From Gammaproteobacteria bacterium (GTDB lineage Bacteria > Pseudomonadota > Gammaproteobacteria > Steroidobacterales > JACDCP01), in contig JACDCP010000013.1 of NCBI GenBank assembly GCA_013817465.1, positions 1 through 20,881 on the forward strand: a DNA stretch of 20,881 nt, read 5' to 3'. Shown piece by piece: positions 5,573 to 13,741 of this stretch (positions are counted from its first letter, which is position 1; every line of letters begins with the position of its first letter). The translations under genes and the position numbers were made by a program. Below the pieces are notes generated by a model. The model saw only the letters and a program-made list of their open reading frames with translations. It had not been told where the DNA came from and made no database searches.

Positions 5573-7071
5573 CGCCCTGCGAGCTGTGCAATCGGCTCTC
5601 CGTCCGAGTCGCGGATCGAAACCTCCAGTAAAGCGGCAACCGTGGCACCGAGATCCATGATGGAAACTGCTCCCTCGACGCGACGAGCTTCGATGCCCGG
5701 CCCACGCACGAGCGCAAGCGCGCGCTGTGTGTGATCTCCGGTCCTCGGACCAAGAGGCTTGCGCGGCGTCTCCTCTATGTCGGGGCCGCGAATCGCGTGG
5801 ATGGGTGCGGAGCGGTTCCATACCACCAGCAGATCCGGTAACCGGTCGAGATGAGGCCCGGCGAATCGTTCCGATATCTTGACGACTTCATCGACGACCG
5901 GCCCGCCTGTGTCGGCATTCGTAAGGCTCTTCAACTTTGCGGAAAGCTGCTCGCAAAGCTCGTCGAATTCGTAGCCCGGCTTTACGCGGCCGTCAGGCTC
6001 GCGCCCCACAAGGTTGATGCGTATGGCGCCCGCGTTCTGATTGTGGGGTATCGCAAAGAATTTGCGGCGCCGGCGCTCTTCGGCGCGAACGCCTTCTGCT
6101 GTGAAGGTCACAGCCCGGAGCCTGTCTCGAACGCCAATCGGCAACAACCGGAAGATGCCGCGCTGTCGTCTCACGTAGGAAGCATCCCGTCCATTTCGCT
6201 CGAAGCTTTTCAGAATGCCGTCCAGCAGATAGTTTCCCGTGTAGGACGGCCCCATGCCGAGTCCTGCGACCACGACCAGGAGGTGGTTGTCACCAGCTCG
6301 CGCGGCGAGCTCCCCGACGGCCTGATCGAGCGCCCTGTACACATCCTTCACAGGCGTGCACATCGTATCGATTCCCCATTCCCGATGGAGCGGGTGACCG
6401 GGATCGTGGAGGTGCCAGCACTGATGACCTATGTCGTGTGCCTCCTGGAAAGCCACCATGAACAAATCGAAGTCCTCTTCTTGAAGCAGATGCAGGCACG
6501 CCCGACGCTTTGCATCGACGCGCCACAGAAGCTGTTGACTCAGCGCCTCGGTAGCCGCTGGCGTGCGCCGCTCTCCGGGCTCAACGCCCACATTGCCGTC
6601 GTTCGGATCCTTGCCAAAGCGTTCTGTGATCTCCGGAGCAAGCGCGGCGGGGTGGCTGCGCGTGCGGCCGCACCGGTCGTGCACGATCCAATCGACGAGC
6701 TGCACGCCGTTCAGACCGCGCTTCAGCGGGGCTTTCGGCATGTCGATGACAGCTACTTTGCGTCCCGCATCGCTCGCCAGCCGCCATAGCGTTTCGTACG
6801 TGAAATCCTTATCTTCATCGAAGCGCTTGCACGAGTAGGTTCCGGGAACAATCTGGCTGCGAAAGTATCGGCCATGTTTCGCCGGCCCCGCGGCAGTGAA
6901 GAAAGCCGGCCAGAAAACGCCGTCGCCGAATGGCGCAGGCGTCTGCGGCTCCATCCAGGCGCTTTCCCTCAGCAGCTTCTTCATGTGCGGCAGCACGCCC
7001 GCGTTGCTCCACTTCTGCAGAAGCTCGGGCTCGGCGCCGTCCAGGCCGACGAAGATTATTTTTCTGCGCAT
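5569..7071 (-). CDS. Alkaline phosphatase superfamily protein (type I phosphodiesterase-like)
   Basis: A 500-residue cytoplasmic-looking protein without a signal peptide. It starts IIFVGLDGAEPELL, the N-terminal metal-binding aspartate (D11) of the phosphodiesterase/phosphatase fold, then FWPAFFTAAGPAKHGRY, which matches the WPxF(Y)TG.xPxxHG segment around the active site. AFQEAHDIGHQCWHLHDPGH near the middle provides metal ligands, and RTGDHTQRALALVRGPGI near the C-terminus the last histidine. The usual DHGM/SHGMGP motif appears as GLGMGPSYTGNYLLDG. Superfamily members hydrolyse phosphate mono- or diesters or transfer such groups; the substrate is unknown. It is divergent from the glycan-type gene run (95 bases) and may belong to it functionally. 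The TGA lies in an inverted repeat. Confidence 0.82.
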   Translation of the reverse strand: MRRKIIFVGLDGAEPELLQKWSNAGVLPHMKKLLRESAWMEPQTPAPFGDGVFWPAFFTAAGPAKHGRYFRSQIVPGTYSCKRFDEDKDFTYETLWRLASDAGRKVAVIDMPKAPLKRGLNGVQLVDWIVHDRCGRTRSHPAALAPEITERFGKDPNDGNVGVEPGERRTPAATEALSQQLLWRVDAKRRACLHLLQEEDFDLFMVAFQEAHDIGHQCWHLHDPGHPLHREWGIDTMCTPVKDVYRALDQAVGELAARAGDNHLLVVVAGLGMGPSYTGNYLLDGILKSFERNGRDASYVRRQRGIFRLLPIGVRDRLRAVTFTAEGVRAEERRRRKFFAIPHNQNAGAIRINLVGREPDGRVKPGYEFDELCEQLSAKLKSLTNADTGGPVVDEVVKISERFAGPHLDRLPDLLVVWNRSAPIHAIRGPDIEETPRKPLGPRTGDHTQRALALVRGPGIEARRVEGAVSIMDLGATVAALLEVSIRDSDGEPIAQLAGR

Positions 7072-7148
7072 ACCGATACCTGACCCGTCACGCCATGATC
7101 ACAATGCCGACCATCGATCGGAGCGGACGTCAAAGGGCTCTGGCTGCA

Positions 7149-7157
7149 TGCTATATT
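7149..7157 (+). promoter_or_regulatory. Extended -10-like motif just before the first GNAT twin
   Basis: TGCTATATT (7149-7157) fits an extended -10 element (TGn plus TATATT, 5 of 6). The ATG at 7167 starts 10 bases after the hexamer, so transcription would begin within a few bases of the start codon. No Shine-Dalgarno sequence is visible. The same 12 bases GCTATATTCGCC precede the second twin. A weak -35-like GTCAAA is 17 bases upstream. Confidence 0.4.
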
Positions 7158-7166
7158 CGCCCCACC

Positions 7167-7808
7167 ATGCATGACGTTGTTTCCAGACTCCGCGGCCGCC
7201 TGCAGCACGGGCTTGCCACGCAGGAAATTCTGGACAGACTCGCCCGGCGCGGCATCGTGCTCTACCCCTACCTGGTCTTCCAGGAGTTTGCAGAGGTGCA
7301 GTTCAGCGCCGAGCAGGTCTCGAACCCGTTTCGCGCGCGACAGCTCACTGAAAACGACACTGCGCAGCTAACGGCGATGCCCGACCGCCCGCGCACCGAA
7401 GCGGGCATACGCGAACGATTCCGGCTGGGCCACGTCGGCATCGGCGCCTTCGAGCAGGACTCCATTGTCGCTTATACCTGGTGCGATCTCCAGAAGTTGA
7501 GCAGCCCCGGTCAAGGCTCGGCGTTGCGTCCACTGGAGAGGGATGAAGCTTACATGTACGACGCTTACACGATTCCACGCTGTCGCGGACGCGGTCTCGT
7601 ACCGTTCCTGCGCAGCGAAGTCTACAAGGTGATGCAGACGCTGGGCAGGCGCCGCCTATACAGCGTCAGCGTGCTCTTCAACCGGCCGGCGCGACGCTTT
7701 AAAGCCAAGCTCGGCGCCCGCGAAGTCGAGCTGCGATTGTCGATCAACCTGTTCCAGAAATTCAAACGCGATGTTCTGCTGAAACGTTATCCGCCAGCGG
7801 CACGTTGA
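7167..7808 (+). CDS. GNAT-like acetyltransferase, tandem paralogue 1
   Basis: A 213-residue protein with an N-terminal helical part (about 1-40, ending LYPYLVFQE) and a GNAT-like domain. The likely acyl-CoA loop is YTIPRCRGRGLVPFLRSEVY, with CRGRGL at 139-144, preceded by SIVAYTWCDL. The C-terminus ends basic (FKRDVLLKRYPP). It is colinear without gaps with the next gene and roughly 60% identical by eye, so the two arose by tandem duplication. The ATG at 7167 is the start that aligns with the start of its twin. The stop TGA lies in a TTGAAAAAG motif. Position at the head of a CapK/flippase run suggests acylation of a sugar or amino sugar; the substrate is unknown. Confidence 0.8.
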   Translation: MHDVVSRLRGRLQHGLATQEILDRLARRGIVLYPYLVFQEFAEVQFSAEQVSNPFRARQLTENDTAQLTAMPDRPRTEAGIRERFRLGHVGIGAFEQDSIVAYTWCDLQKLSSPGQGSALRPLERDEAYMYDAYTIPRCRGRGLVPFLRSEVYKVMQTLGRRRLYSVSVLFNRPARRFKAKLGAREVELRLSINLFQKFKRDVLLKRYPPAAR

Positions 7809-7830
7809 AAAAGCCATGACATTTCTCCCG

Positions 7831-7839
7831 TGCTATATT
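7831..7839 (+). promoter_or_regulatory. Extended -10-like motif just before the second GNAT twin
   Basis: TGCTATATT (7831-7839) is identical to the motif at 7149-7157 and is followed by the same CGCC. The ATG at 7848 begins 9 bases after the hexamer. A TTGAAA sits 23 bases upstream, too far for a normal -35, so any promoter here would rely on the extended -10. An in-frame GTG at 7830 that would translate the motif is the alternative explanation. Confidence 0.4.
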
Positions 7840-7847
7840 CGCCGGCG

Positions 7848-8501
7848 ATGCGGGATTTTGTAGCCAGACTGCACGGGCGCCTGCGATACGGTCTCGCCAT
7901 GCAGGAGATTCTCGACAGACTGGCCCGGCGCGGCCTCACATTTTATCCTTACGTTGTTTATCAGGAGCGTGCCGACGCGCGATTGGGGCCGGTGTCGGCC
8001 CCTTCATCCATTCAGGCCCGGCAACTGACAGAACAGGACGTTGTACAGCTTGCCGGCATGCCCGAACGCCCACGCAGCGAAACCGACATTCGTGAGCGGC
8101 TCGCGCGCGGAAACATCGGCGTCGGCGCTTTCGATAAAGACTCGATAATCGCGTATACCTGGTGCGATCTCGACAAGCTCAGCGGGTTCGGCCGCGGCTC
8201 CGTTTTGCGGAGGCTCGAGTCTGATGAGGCTTGCCTGGCCGACTCCTATACGCTGCCCGCCTGGCGCGGCCGCGGCATCGTGCTGTTTCTGCGCAGCGAA
8301 GTGTACGGAGCAATGAAAGCAAAAGGCAGGTATCGCCTGTACAGCGTCTGCATGTACTTCAACCGGTCCGTGCGACGCCTCAAAGTCAAGGTCGGCGCCC
8401 GCGAGGTGCAGCTGCGATTATCGATCGGCCTGTTCGGGAGATTCAAACGCGATTTGCTGTTGAAGCACTACCCGCGGGAGGGGCGCGTTGATCCGGTTTG
8501 A
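7848..8501 (+). CDS. GNAT-like acetyltransferase, tandem paralogue 2
   Basis: A 217-residue paralogue of the preceding protein with the same architecture: MQEILDRLARRGLTFYPYVVYQE at the N-terminus, SIIAYTWCDLDKLS, then the acyl-CoA loop YTLPAWRGRGIVLFLRSEVY, and FNRSVRRLKVKVGAREVQLRLS near the end. The start chosen is ATG 7848, which matches the first residues of its twin (M[HR]D.V.RL). A GTG at 7830 in the same frame would add six residues (MLYSPA) that have no counterpart in the twin. It begins 39 bases after its twin. Divergence is spread over the whole length, so both copies probably are still under selection, perhaps with different acyl donors or acceptors. Confidence 0.8.
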   Translation: MRDFVARLHGRLRYGLAMQEILDRLARRGLTFYPYVVYQERADARLGPVSAPSSIQARQLTEQDVVQLAGMPERPRSETDIRERLARGNIGVGAFDKDSIIAYTWCDLDKLSGFGRGSVLRRLESDEACLADSYTLPAWRGRGIVLFLRSEVYGAMKAKGRYRLYSVCMYFNRSVRRLKVKVGAREVQLRLSIGLFGRFKRDLLLKHYPREGRVDPV

Positions 8502-8578
8502 CGAGGAATGCCGGATCAGGTGCGTTTGCCTGGCGGGACCGCTAACATGTTGCGGCCTGCACTGAGCGGCGGGCAAAA

Positions 8579-9847
8579 ATGGCGCGTTCGAAGTATCGGG
8601 TGCTGGCTGGCCTCATGCGGAATGAGCGACGCAGCCTTCCAGAACTCATCGAGCTGCAGAACCGGAAGTTGCGACGGCTCGTCGAGCACGCTTACGAGCA
8701 CGTCCCGCTTTACCGACGTCTTTTCCAGCAGGCAGCGGTGCGGCCGGCGGAGATCCAGAGCGCCGCCGATCTCGAAAAGCTGCCGGTCATCGACAAGACC
8801 CTGCTTCGGGCGCAGCCGCTGGATGACCTGCTCGACCGGCGGATCGGACGCGAAGCGCTCATCGAGAAACATACTTCGGGCTCCAGTGGATCGCCGTTCC
8901 GCTTTTTCGTCGATCCTTCGTTCGATACCTGGTGCAAGGCTCAGTATCTGCGGCCTTACATCACGAACGGCCGCACGCCTTTCGACCGCGTGTTGCATTT
9001 CACCGCGTTTCCCGGCGCAAAACCCCGGCGGTGGTTCGAGCGCATCGGCCTCATGCGGGAAAGAACTATCGGCAGCAGCTTGCCCGTCGAAACGCTGCTG
9101 ACGGAACTCTGCGAACAGCATGTCGATATCGTGCAGGGCTATCCGTCGGTTCTGGCGGGTCTCGCTGCCGCGGTGGAACGGAACAAGCCGGAGTACAGGA
9201 AACCGCGGCTCGTGTTTACGGATTCCGAGTTGCTGACCGACTCGGTGCGGATGCAGATCGGACGGGCATTCGGCGTGCCGGTGCTGGACGTTTTCGGTGC
9301 TTATGAGACCGATAACATCGGTTATGAATGCAGCCAGCATTCCGGCTATCACCTGGCGATCGATTGCGTCGCAGCAGAGTTCGTGCGCAACGGCAAGGCC
9401 GTGGCGCCGGGCGAAGAGGGGCATCTCGTCTGTACTGTGCTGGATAACTATGCCATGCCGTTGATTCGCTACAATCTGGACGATATCGCTGCCGCTTCGC
9501 CCGATCCCTGTGCCTGCGGCCGCGGGCTTCCCTTGATGAGCGTGATCGAAGGCCGAATGGTCGATCGAGCCGTGCTGCCGGACGGAAGCAAGGTATCGCC
9601 CATGCAGTTTCTGGGGAAGCTCGATTCGATCGGCGAGCTGGCGCTGGAGTACCAGATCACGCAGACCGCGCTCCACGAGTTCCGGGTTACGCTCGTGCCG
9701 CGCCGCGAGCTGAACATGGCGGACCGCGAGCGGGTCGCGCACATCATCCGCCAGCAGCATGAGAACGCGCGCGTGATCGTGCTGGAGACCGGCGAGATTG
9801 CGCGTGACGCGTCGGGCAAGCGCCGCACATTTATCAGCGAAATCTGA
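8579..9847 (+). CDS. PaaK/CapK-like adenylate-forming enzyme 1
   Basis: A 422-residue member of the phenylacetate-CoA ligase (PaaK/CapK) branch of the ANL superfamily, which activates carboxylates as acyl-adenylates. Seen: helical start LRRLVEHAYEHVPLYRRLF; phosphate loop TSGSSGSP (about 100-107); FGAYETDNIGYECSQHSGYH in place of the usual YGxTE motif; LIRYNLDDIA (counterpart of YRTxD); the cysteine cluster CACGRGLP; GRMVDR and a C-terminal SGKRRTF containing the candidate catalytic lysine. In capsule and exopolysaccharide loci such proteins are thought to supply activated acyl groups for glycan decoration. The 77 bases upstream hold no gene; GGCGGG lies about 7 bases before the ATG. It is followed 8 bases later by the flippase gene. 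Confidence 0.87.
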   Translation: MARSKYRVLAGLMRNERRSLPELIELQNRKLRRLVEHAYEHVPLYRRLFQQAAVRPAEIQSAADLEKLPVIDKTLLRAQPLDDLLDRRIGREALIEKHTSGSSGSPFRFFVDPSFDTWCKAQYLRPYITNGRTPFDRVLHFTAFPGAKPRRWFERIGLMRERTIGSSLPVETLLTELCEQHVDIVQGYPSVLAGLAAAVERNKPEYRKPRLVFTDSELLTDSVRMQIGRAFGVPVLDVFGAYETDNIGYECSQHSGYHLAIDCVAAEFVRNGKAVAPGEEGHLVCTVLDNYAMPLIRYNLDDIAAASPDPCACGRGLPLMSVIEGRMVDRAVLPDGSKVSPMQFLGKLDSIGELALEYQITQTALHEFRVTLVPRRELNMADRERVAHIIRQQHENARVIVLETGEIARDASGKRRTFISEI

Positions 9848-9855
9848 CTCGCGGC

Positions 9856-11286
9856 ATGGTCGAGAATGAACGCTCCATTTTCAGGAATACGGCGTTCTCC
9901 GCAGCCGGCCGCGGCGCGGGCGATCTGTTCGCCTTTCTGTTCCTGATCGTTTTCGCGCGCAATTTCGGCGACGCCACGCTCGGCGAATTCGCATTTGCGA
10001 TGGCCGTCGGCGGCATCCTCGCCATGTTCGTCGTTCTCGGCATCAACTCGCTGCTCGTGCGCGAGATCGCAAAGTCCCCGGCCGAAGGTCCGCGCCTCGT
10101 CGGCGCAATCGCCGGCCTCCAGCTACTGATTGCCGTCTGGATGTTCGGCTGCCTGTTTCTGCTGAGCAGGTTGCTCGATGGCGGCGAGCGGGGCCGGCAG
10201 ATACTGCTGATCATGGGCCTTTACCAGCTCGTATATACGCTCGGCATGGTCTTCAAAAGCTACTTCAGGGCCCGTGAGCAAATGCAATTCAGTGCGTTCC
10301 TGGAAGCCGGGCACAAGGCGCTGATACTTGCGCTCGGGCTGACCGCCCTGGTCCTCACCCGGCAGCCGCAGATCGCCCTGCTGGCTTATCCAGTGGCCGC
10401 AGTGGCGATGTACGCCGCCGGTTTCGCGCTGGTGAAGCAGAGGCACGCGGCGCCCCGCCCGCATCTGGATTTCGATCTGAGCCGGCGCTGGTTTCTGGCC
10501 TCACTGTCCCTGTTTGCATTCACCGCGATCGGCGTGCTCGAGTTGCGCGCGGGGATCATTTTTCTGGGCGCTACCGGCAATACTGCGGCAGTCGGCCTTT
10601 ACGCGGCCGGCGACCGGCTGATCTCCGCAGCCAGCCTGTTGCTCGTCATGTTCAACGGCGCCGTGTTTCCTGTCATGTCCCGGCTGACTGATTCGCCGGC
10701 CGAGTTGAACCGGCTGTTCGCCCGCTGCCTGCGGCTCGCCGTGATACTCGCCCTGCCGGCAGCCACCGCCATCATTCTGCTGCGCGAGGCGATCATCGAG
10801 CTGGTATTCGGTGCCGGCTTTGCGCCCGCCGCCGACGTGCTCGGTATCCTCGCCGCCGCCATGGTGCCCGGAGCGATAAACGGCCTCAGCACTATGCTGC
10901 TGATCGCCCGGCACCGGCTGCGGGCGCTGCTCAAGATTCAGCTATTGGGTTTGACGACGTTTTTTGCCGCCATGGCGACGTTCGTTTCCACCGGGAGCTT
11001 CACCGGCCTGGCCTGGTCGGTCCTGATCGTGAAGCTGGTGATTTGTGTTTCGTCGATCAGCTACCTGCACAGGCGGGGCCACGCTATTGCACTCTGGCCG
11101 ATCCTGCGTGGCCCGCTGGCCGCGACCGCCGGCATGGTTACGGCATTCGTGCTTTCAAATCAGCTGCCGCTCGCCCTGCGGCTCGCGCTCGTGGCGGCGG
11201 CCGGGCTGCTCATGCTCGTTGTTTTCAAAGGCGTCGAGAGGCACGATCTGGCATACGTGCGCCGTATTTTCGGCAAGGACAGGTGA
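9856..11286 (+). CDS. Wzx-like oligosaccharide flippase (polysaccharide biosynthesis protein)
   Basis: A 476-residue, very hydrophobic protein with about 12-14 transmembrane helices. The first segment, FSAAGRGAGDLFAFLFLIVFAR, and then FGDATLGEFAFA, are typical of the MATE/MOP flippase fold of PF01943/PF13440, as are the central LYAAGDRLISAASLLLVMFNGAVFPVMSR and FGAGFAPAADVLGILA. Such proteins move undecaprenyl-linked oligosaccharide units across the inner membrane. The ATG at 9856 lies 8 bases after the CapK-like gene, with no strong ribosome binding site, suggesting translational coupling. The TGA at 11284-11286 overlaps the AGGTGAG that precedes the next gene. Size and helix number are normal for the family; the exact glycan is not deducible. 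Confidence 0.88.
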   Translation: MVENERSIFRNTAFSAAGRGAGDLFAFLFLIVFARNFGDATLGEFAFAMAVGGILAMFVVLGINSLLVREIAKSPAEGPRLVGAIAGLQLLIAVWMFGCLFLLSRLLDGGERGRQILLIMGLYQLVYTLGMVFKSYFRAREQMQFSAFLEAGHKALILALGLTALVLTRQPQIALLAYPVAAVAMYAAGFALVKQRHAAPRPHLDFDLSRRWFLASLSLFAFTAIGVLELRAGIIFLGATGNTAAVGLYAAGDRLISAASLLLVMFNGAVFPVMSRLTDSPAELNRLFARCLRLAVILALPAATAIILLREAIIELVFGAGFAPAADVLGILAAAMVPGAINGLSTMLLIARHRLRALLKIQLLGLTTFFAAMATFVSTGSFTGLAWSVLIVKLVICVSSISYLHRRGHAIALWPILRGPLAATAGMVTAFVLSNQLPLALRLALVAAAGLLMLVVFKGVERHDLAYVRRIFGKDR

Positions 11287-11293
11287 GCAGCCA

Positions 11294-12586
11294 ATGCCCG
11301 GACCGGACTCGATGCGCAAGCCCGGCCGGGCCATCCGTCTGGCGGGCAAGCTGATTTTCCTTGCTCGCTCGCAGTGGTGGGACCGGGCAACGATTCGCGC
11401 CTGGCAGCGGCGTCATTTGATTTCATCCTTGCGTTACGCCGTCTCCAGCATTCCCTACTACTCCGCCCTGGGCATAGATCCGACGAGCATCACGGATGTC
11501 CATGCTCTGCAACGCTTTCCGCTGCTCACCAAGGACATCATCCAGGAACAGGCGGACAGATTGCGGAATCCGGCCATCGATCCAGCGACGCTGCAATTCT
11601 CCATGACCTCCGGCAGCTCCGGGCAGCCAACGACCACGTGGTTCGACGAGAACTCCTGGCTGCTCTGCAAATACGCGCTCAAGATTCGCCGCACCCTGCT
11701 CGGCGGTTGGCCTTTCGGCCAGCGCTTGATGATATTCGGCGAGCAACCGGCCGACGGCCGCTCCGATTCAGCGCCGACGATGCACCGCGGATTGACGCAC
11801 AGGGAAATGCGCCTTTCCGTCTTTCTGCCGCCCGACGTCCAGCATTCAGCGCTCGTCGGCTTCAGACCGACGATGATTTACGGCGCGCCCTCCGCACTGA
11901 AAGAACTTTGTGACCACGCCCGGGAGCACGGCCTGCCGCTGCCTGCCGTGCGCACGGTATTCCTGAGCTCTGAGCTCATCACCGGGAATCTGCGACGGCA
12001 GCTCGAGCAGGATCTGCGCTGTCGCGTAATCGGCGTTTACGGCAGCACCGAGTTCAAGGAAGTCGCCTGGCAGTGCGCCGCAGGTCGCTACCACCTGAAC
12101 TTCGAGAGTGTTTACGTCGAAAACCTGCCGCCCGACGAGCAGGGCGGAGAACCGCGCCTGGTGATCACGACGCTGGTCAACCGCGCGATGCCGCTGATCC
12201 GCTTCGACATCGGCGACTACGCGCGTATCGGAACCGACGCATGCGCTTGCGGCCGCGAATCACCCTGGCTCGGATATATTGCGGGCCGGCGGGTCGAGCA
12301 CCTCGAGCTGGCCGACGGGCGCCGGATTTCGCCCTACCTGCTGACCACCCGCATCGAAACCGTGGCCGGATTGCGCCAGTATCAGCTCGTTCAGCATGCT
12401 GGGCATGTGCTCGAGCTTCGCGTGATGTTCATGCCGTCTCACTCGGAGCGCGCTGCGAGCATCGATGAGCTGAGCCGTATATTGGCGGAGCTCGTCGGTC
12501 CGCAGACCGGGATTCGCGTAACGCAGGTCGAATCCATCATGCGCACGGCGGCCGGCAAGCACCAGGTCGTCGCCCGGGCAAGCTGA
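11294..12586 (+). CDS. PaaK/CapK-like adenylate-forming enzyme 2
   Basis: A 430-residue second member of the PaaK/CapK family, clearly diverged from the copy at 8579-9847. Motifs: MTSGSSGQPTTTW (phosphate loop), VYGSTEFKEVAWQCAAGRYH (YGxTE motif in classical form), PLIRFDIGDYARIG, the cysteine cluster CACGRESPW, GRRVEHLELADGRRISPY, and the C-terminal RTAAGKHQVV with the candidate catalytic lysine. Start ATG 11294 was chosen because AGGTGAG stands about 4-10 bases upstream, overlapping the flippase stop; the open frame reaches much further upstream but only as a shadow of the flippase gene. An internal ATG at 11312 is possible. The next gene starts directly after its TGA. Confidence 0.87.
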   Translation: MPGPDSMRKPGRAIRLAGKLIFLARSQWWDRATIRAWQRRHLISSLRYAVSSIPYYSALGIDPTSITDVHALQRFPLLTKDIIQEQADRLRNPAIDPATLQFSMTSGSSGQPTTTWFDENSWLLCKYALKIRRTLLGGWPFGQRLMIFGEQPADGRSDSAPTMHRGLTHREMRLSVFLPPDVQHSALVGFRPTMIYGAPSALKELCDHAREHGLPLPAVRTVFLSSELITGNLRRQLEQDLRCRVIGVYGSTEFKEVAWQCAAGRYHLNFESVYVENLPPDEQGGEPRLVITTLVNRAMPLIRFDIGDYARIGTDACACGRESPWLGYIAGRRVEHLELADGRRISPYLLTTRIETVAGLRQYQLVQHAGHVLELRVMFMPSHSERAASIDELSRILAELVGPQTGIRVTQVESIMRTAAGKHQVVARAS

Positions 12587-13741
12587 ATGATCAATCGGGA
12601 GACGTTCACACTCGAGCGGCTGCGCAGTATCGAGGACGTCGATGCCGGAACGTGGGACCGGCTTGCCGAGAACGACGTCTATGCGCAGCACGGCTGGCTG
12701 CGCGTGCTCGAGAAAACCGTTGTCGAGGCCAGCGATCCCGTCTATTTTCTGCTCCGCGAGGGCAAGGAGCTCGTTGGCGCGGCCGTCTGCTATCGACTCG
12801 ACGCGGTCGGATCGTCGCTGGATGAAATGTGGTTCGGCCGTCTTTATCGATCCCTGACGCGGCTCGGTTTCTCGCTTAGCCCTGCACTCTATTGCGGCCC
12901 GCTACTGGGCCAGGGGCGCCACGTACTCTGGCGCCGTGAAGCCCCGAAACCCGAGCGCCTGCTTGCACGGCTGCTCGACGCAGTTTCGGCATTTGCCGCA
13001 GAAAAAAGCCTGGCGCTCGCCGTCGCCAAGCTGCCGATCGAGGAAGGCGTGCTGCTCGAGATGTTCGCCGGGCGCGGATTCGCACGGACGATGAACTGGC
13101 CGGTCAGTTATGTCGACATCCGTTGGGGGAGTTTCGACGCCTACGTCGGGCATCTCGCTGCACTGGGCTCGAGCATGGCGACCAAAGCCCGTCGCGAAAT
13201 TGCCGGACCCGGCAAGACGGGTATCCTGCTCGGTGGGATCGAACACTTCGAGAATCTGTCGCAGGAGGTGCTCGAACTGATTGAAGCGAATCAGCGCGCT
13301 CATTCGGACACCCCGCTCGGCTTGAAGCGCGAATTCTTCGAGACACTCGCGCAAAGCCATGGCGCTTCATCCATTGTGACGGTTGCAAGCGCGAACGGGA
13401 AGCTGGCTGGAGCCGCGTTGCTGCTCACGGCCGGGGACTGCGCCGGCGGGCCGCTGATCGGCGTGAGCGAGGACGTGCGCAACCGCAAAGCGTTTACGTA
13501 TTTCAATCTCGCGCTGTACGAACCAATCAGATTCTGCATCGAACACGGCCTGAAGCGCATCTATCTGGGCGCAGGCCTCTACGACATGAAGCGCCGGCGC
13601 GGCTGCCGGGAGCTCGAGCTGGCGATGCTGATTCGGCCCAGGCGCATGCTCGGACGAATCGCGTGCAGATTCTGGTGTGTCGCCCACCGGCGCTGGGCCG
13701 TGAAAAAGCTCGAGCGTCAGGGCGTCAGGCTGCTGCCCTGA
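12587..13741 (+). CDS. FemAB/GNAT-like protein (acyl- or aminoacyltransferase)
   Basis: A 384-residue protein resembling FemAB-like proteins found in polysaccharide loci (Acetyltransf_6/CelD type). The N-terminal half has DRLAENDVYAQHGWLRVLEK, typical of the family's W.xxx motif, and VYFLLREGKELVGAAVCYRL. The second GNAT-like half runs from about residue 185 to 330 (SSMATKARREI, then LELIEANQRAHSDT, VASANGKLAGAALLLTAGD, and KAFTYFNLALYEPIRFCIEHGLKRIYLGAG). Family members transfer acyl or aminoacyl groups; the donor and acceptor here are unknown. ATG 12587 follows the CapK stop with no spacer, a strong sign of translational coupling. The last 17 bases overlap the 3' end of the convergent amidotransferase gene. 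Confidence 0.8.
   Translation: MINRETFTLERLRSIEDVDAGTWDRLAENDVYAQHGWLRVLEKTVVEASDPVYFLLREGKELVGAAVCYRLDAVGSSLDEMWFGRLYRSLTRLGFSLSPALYCGPLLGQGRHVLWRREAPKPERLLARLLDAVSAFAAEKSLALAVAKLPIEEGVLLEMFAGRGFARTMNWPVSYVDIRWGSFDAYVGHLAALGSSMATKARREIAGPGKTGILLGGIEHFENLSQEVLELIEANQRAHSDTPLGLKREFFETLAQSHGASSIVTVASANGKLAGAALLLTAGDCAGGPLIGVSEDVRNRKAFTYFNLALYEPIRFCIEHGLKRIYLGAGLYDMKRRRGCRELELAMLIRPRRMLGRIACRFWCVAHRRWAVKKLERQGVRLLP

Noticed and set aside
7149..7174. Small peptide MLYSPHHA from ATG 7149 as a leader peptide
   Set aside because: It is only eight codons with no attenuator-like hairpin after it, and the same bases are better explained as a -10 element shared with the twin gene.
8516..9760. A 414-residue minus-strand open frame opposite the first CapK-like gene
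   Set aside because: No domain is recognisable and the plus strand holds a complete adenylate-forming enzyme with all motifs.
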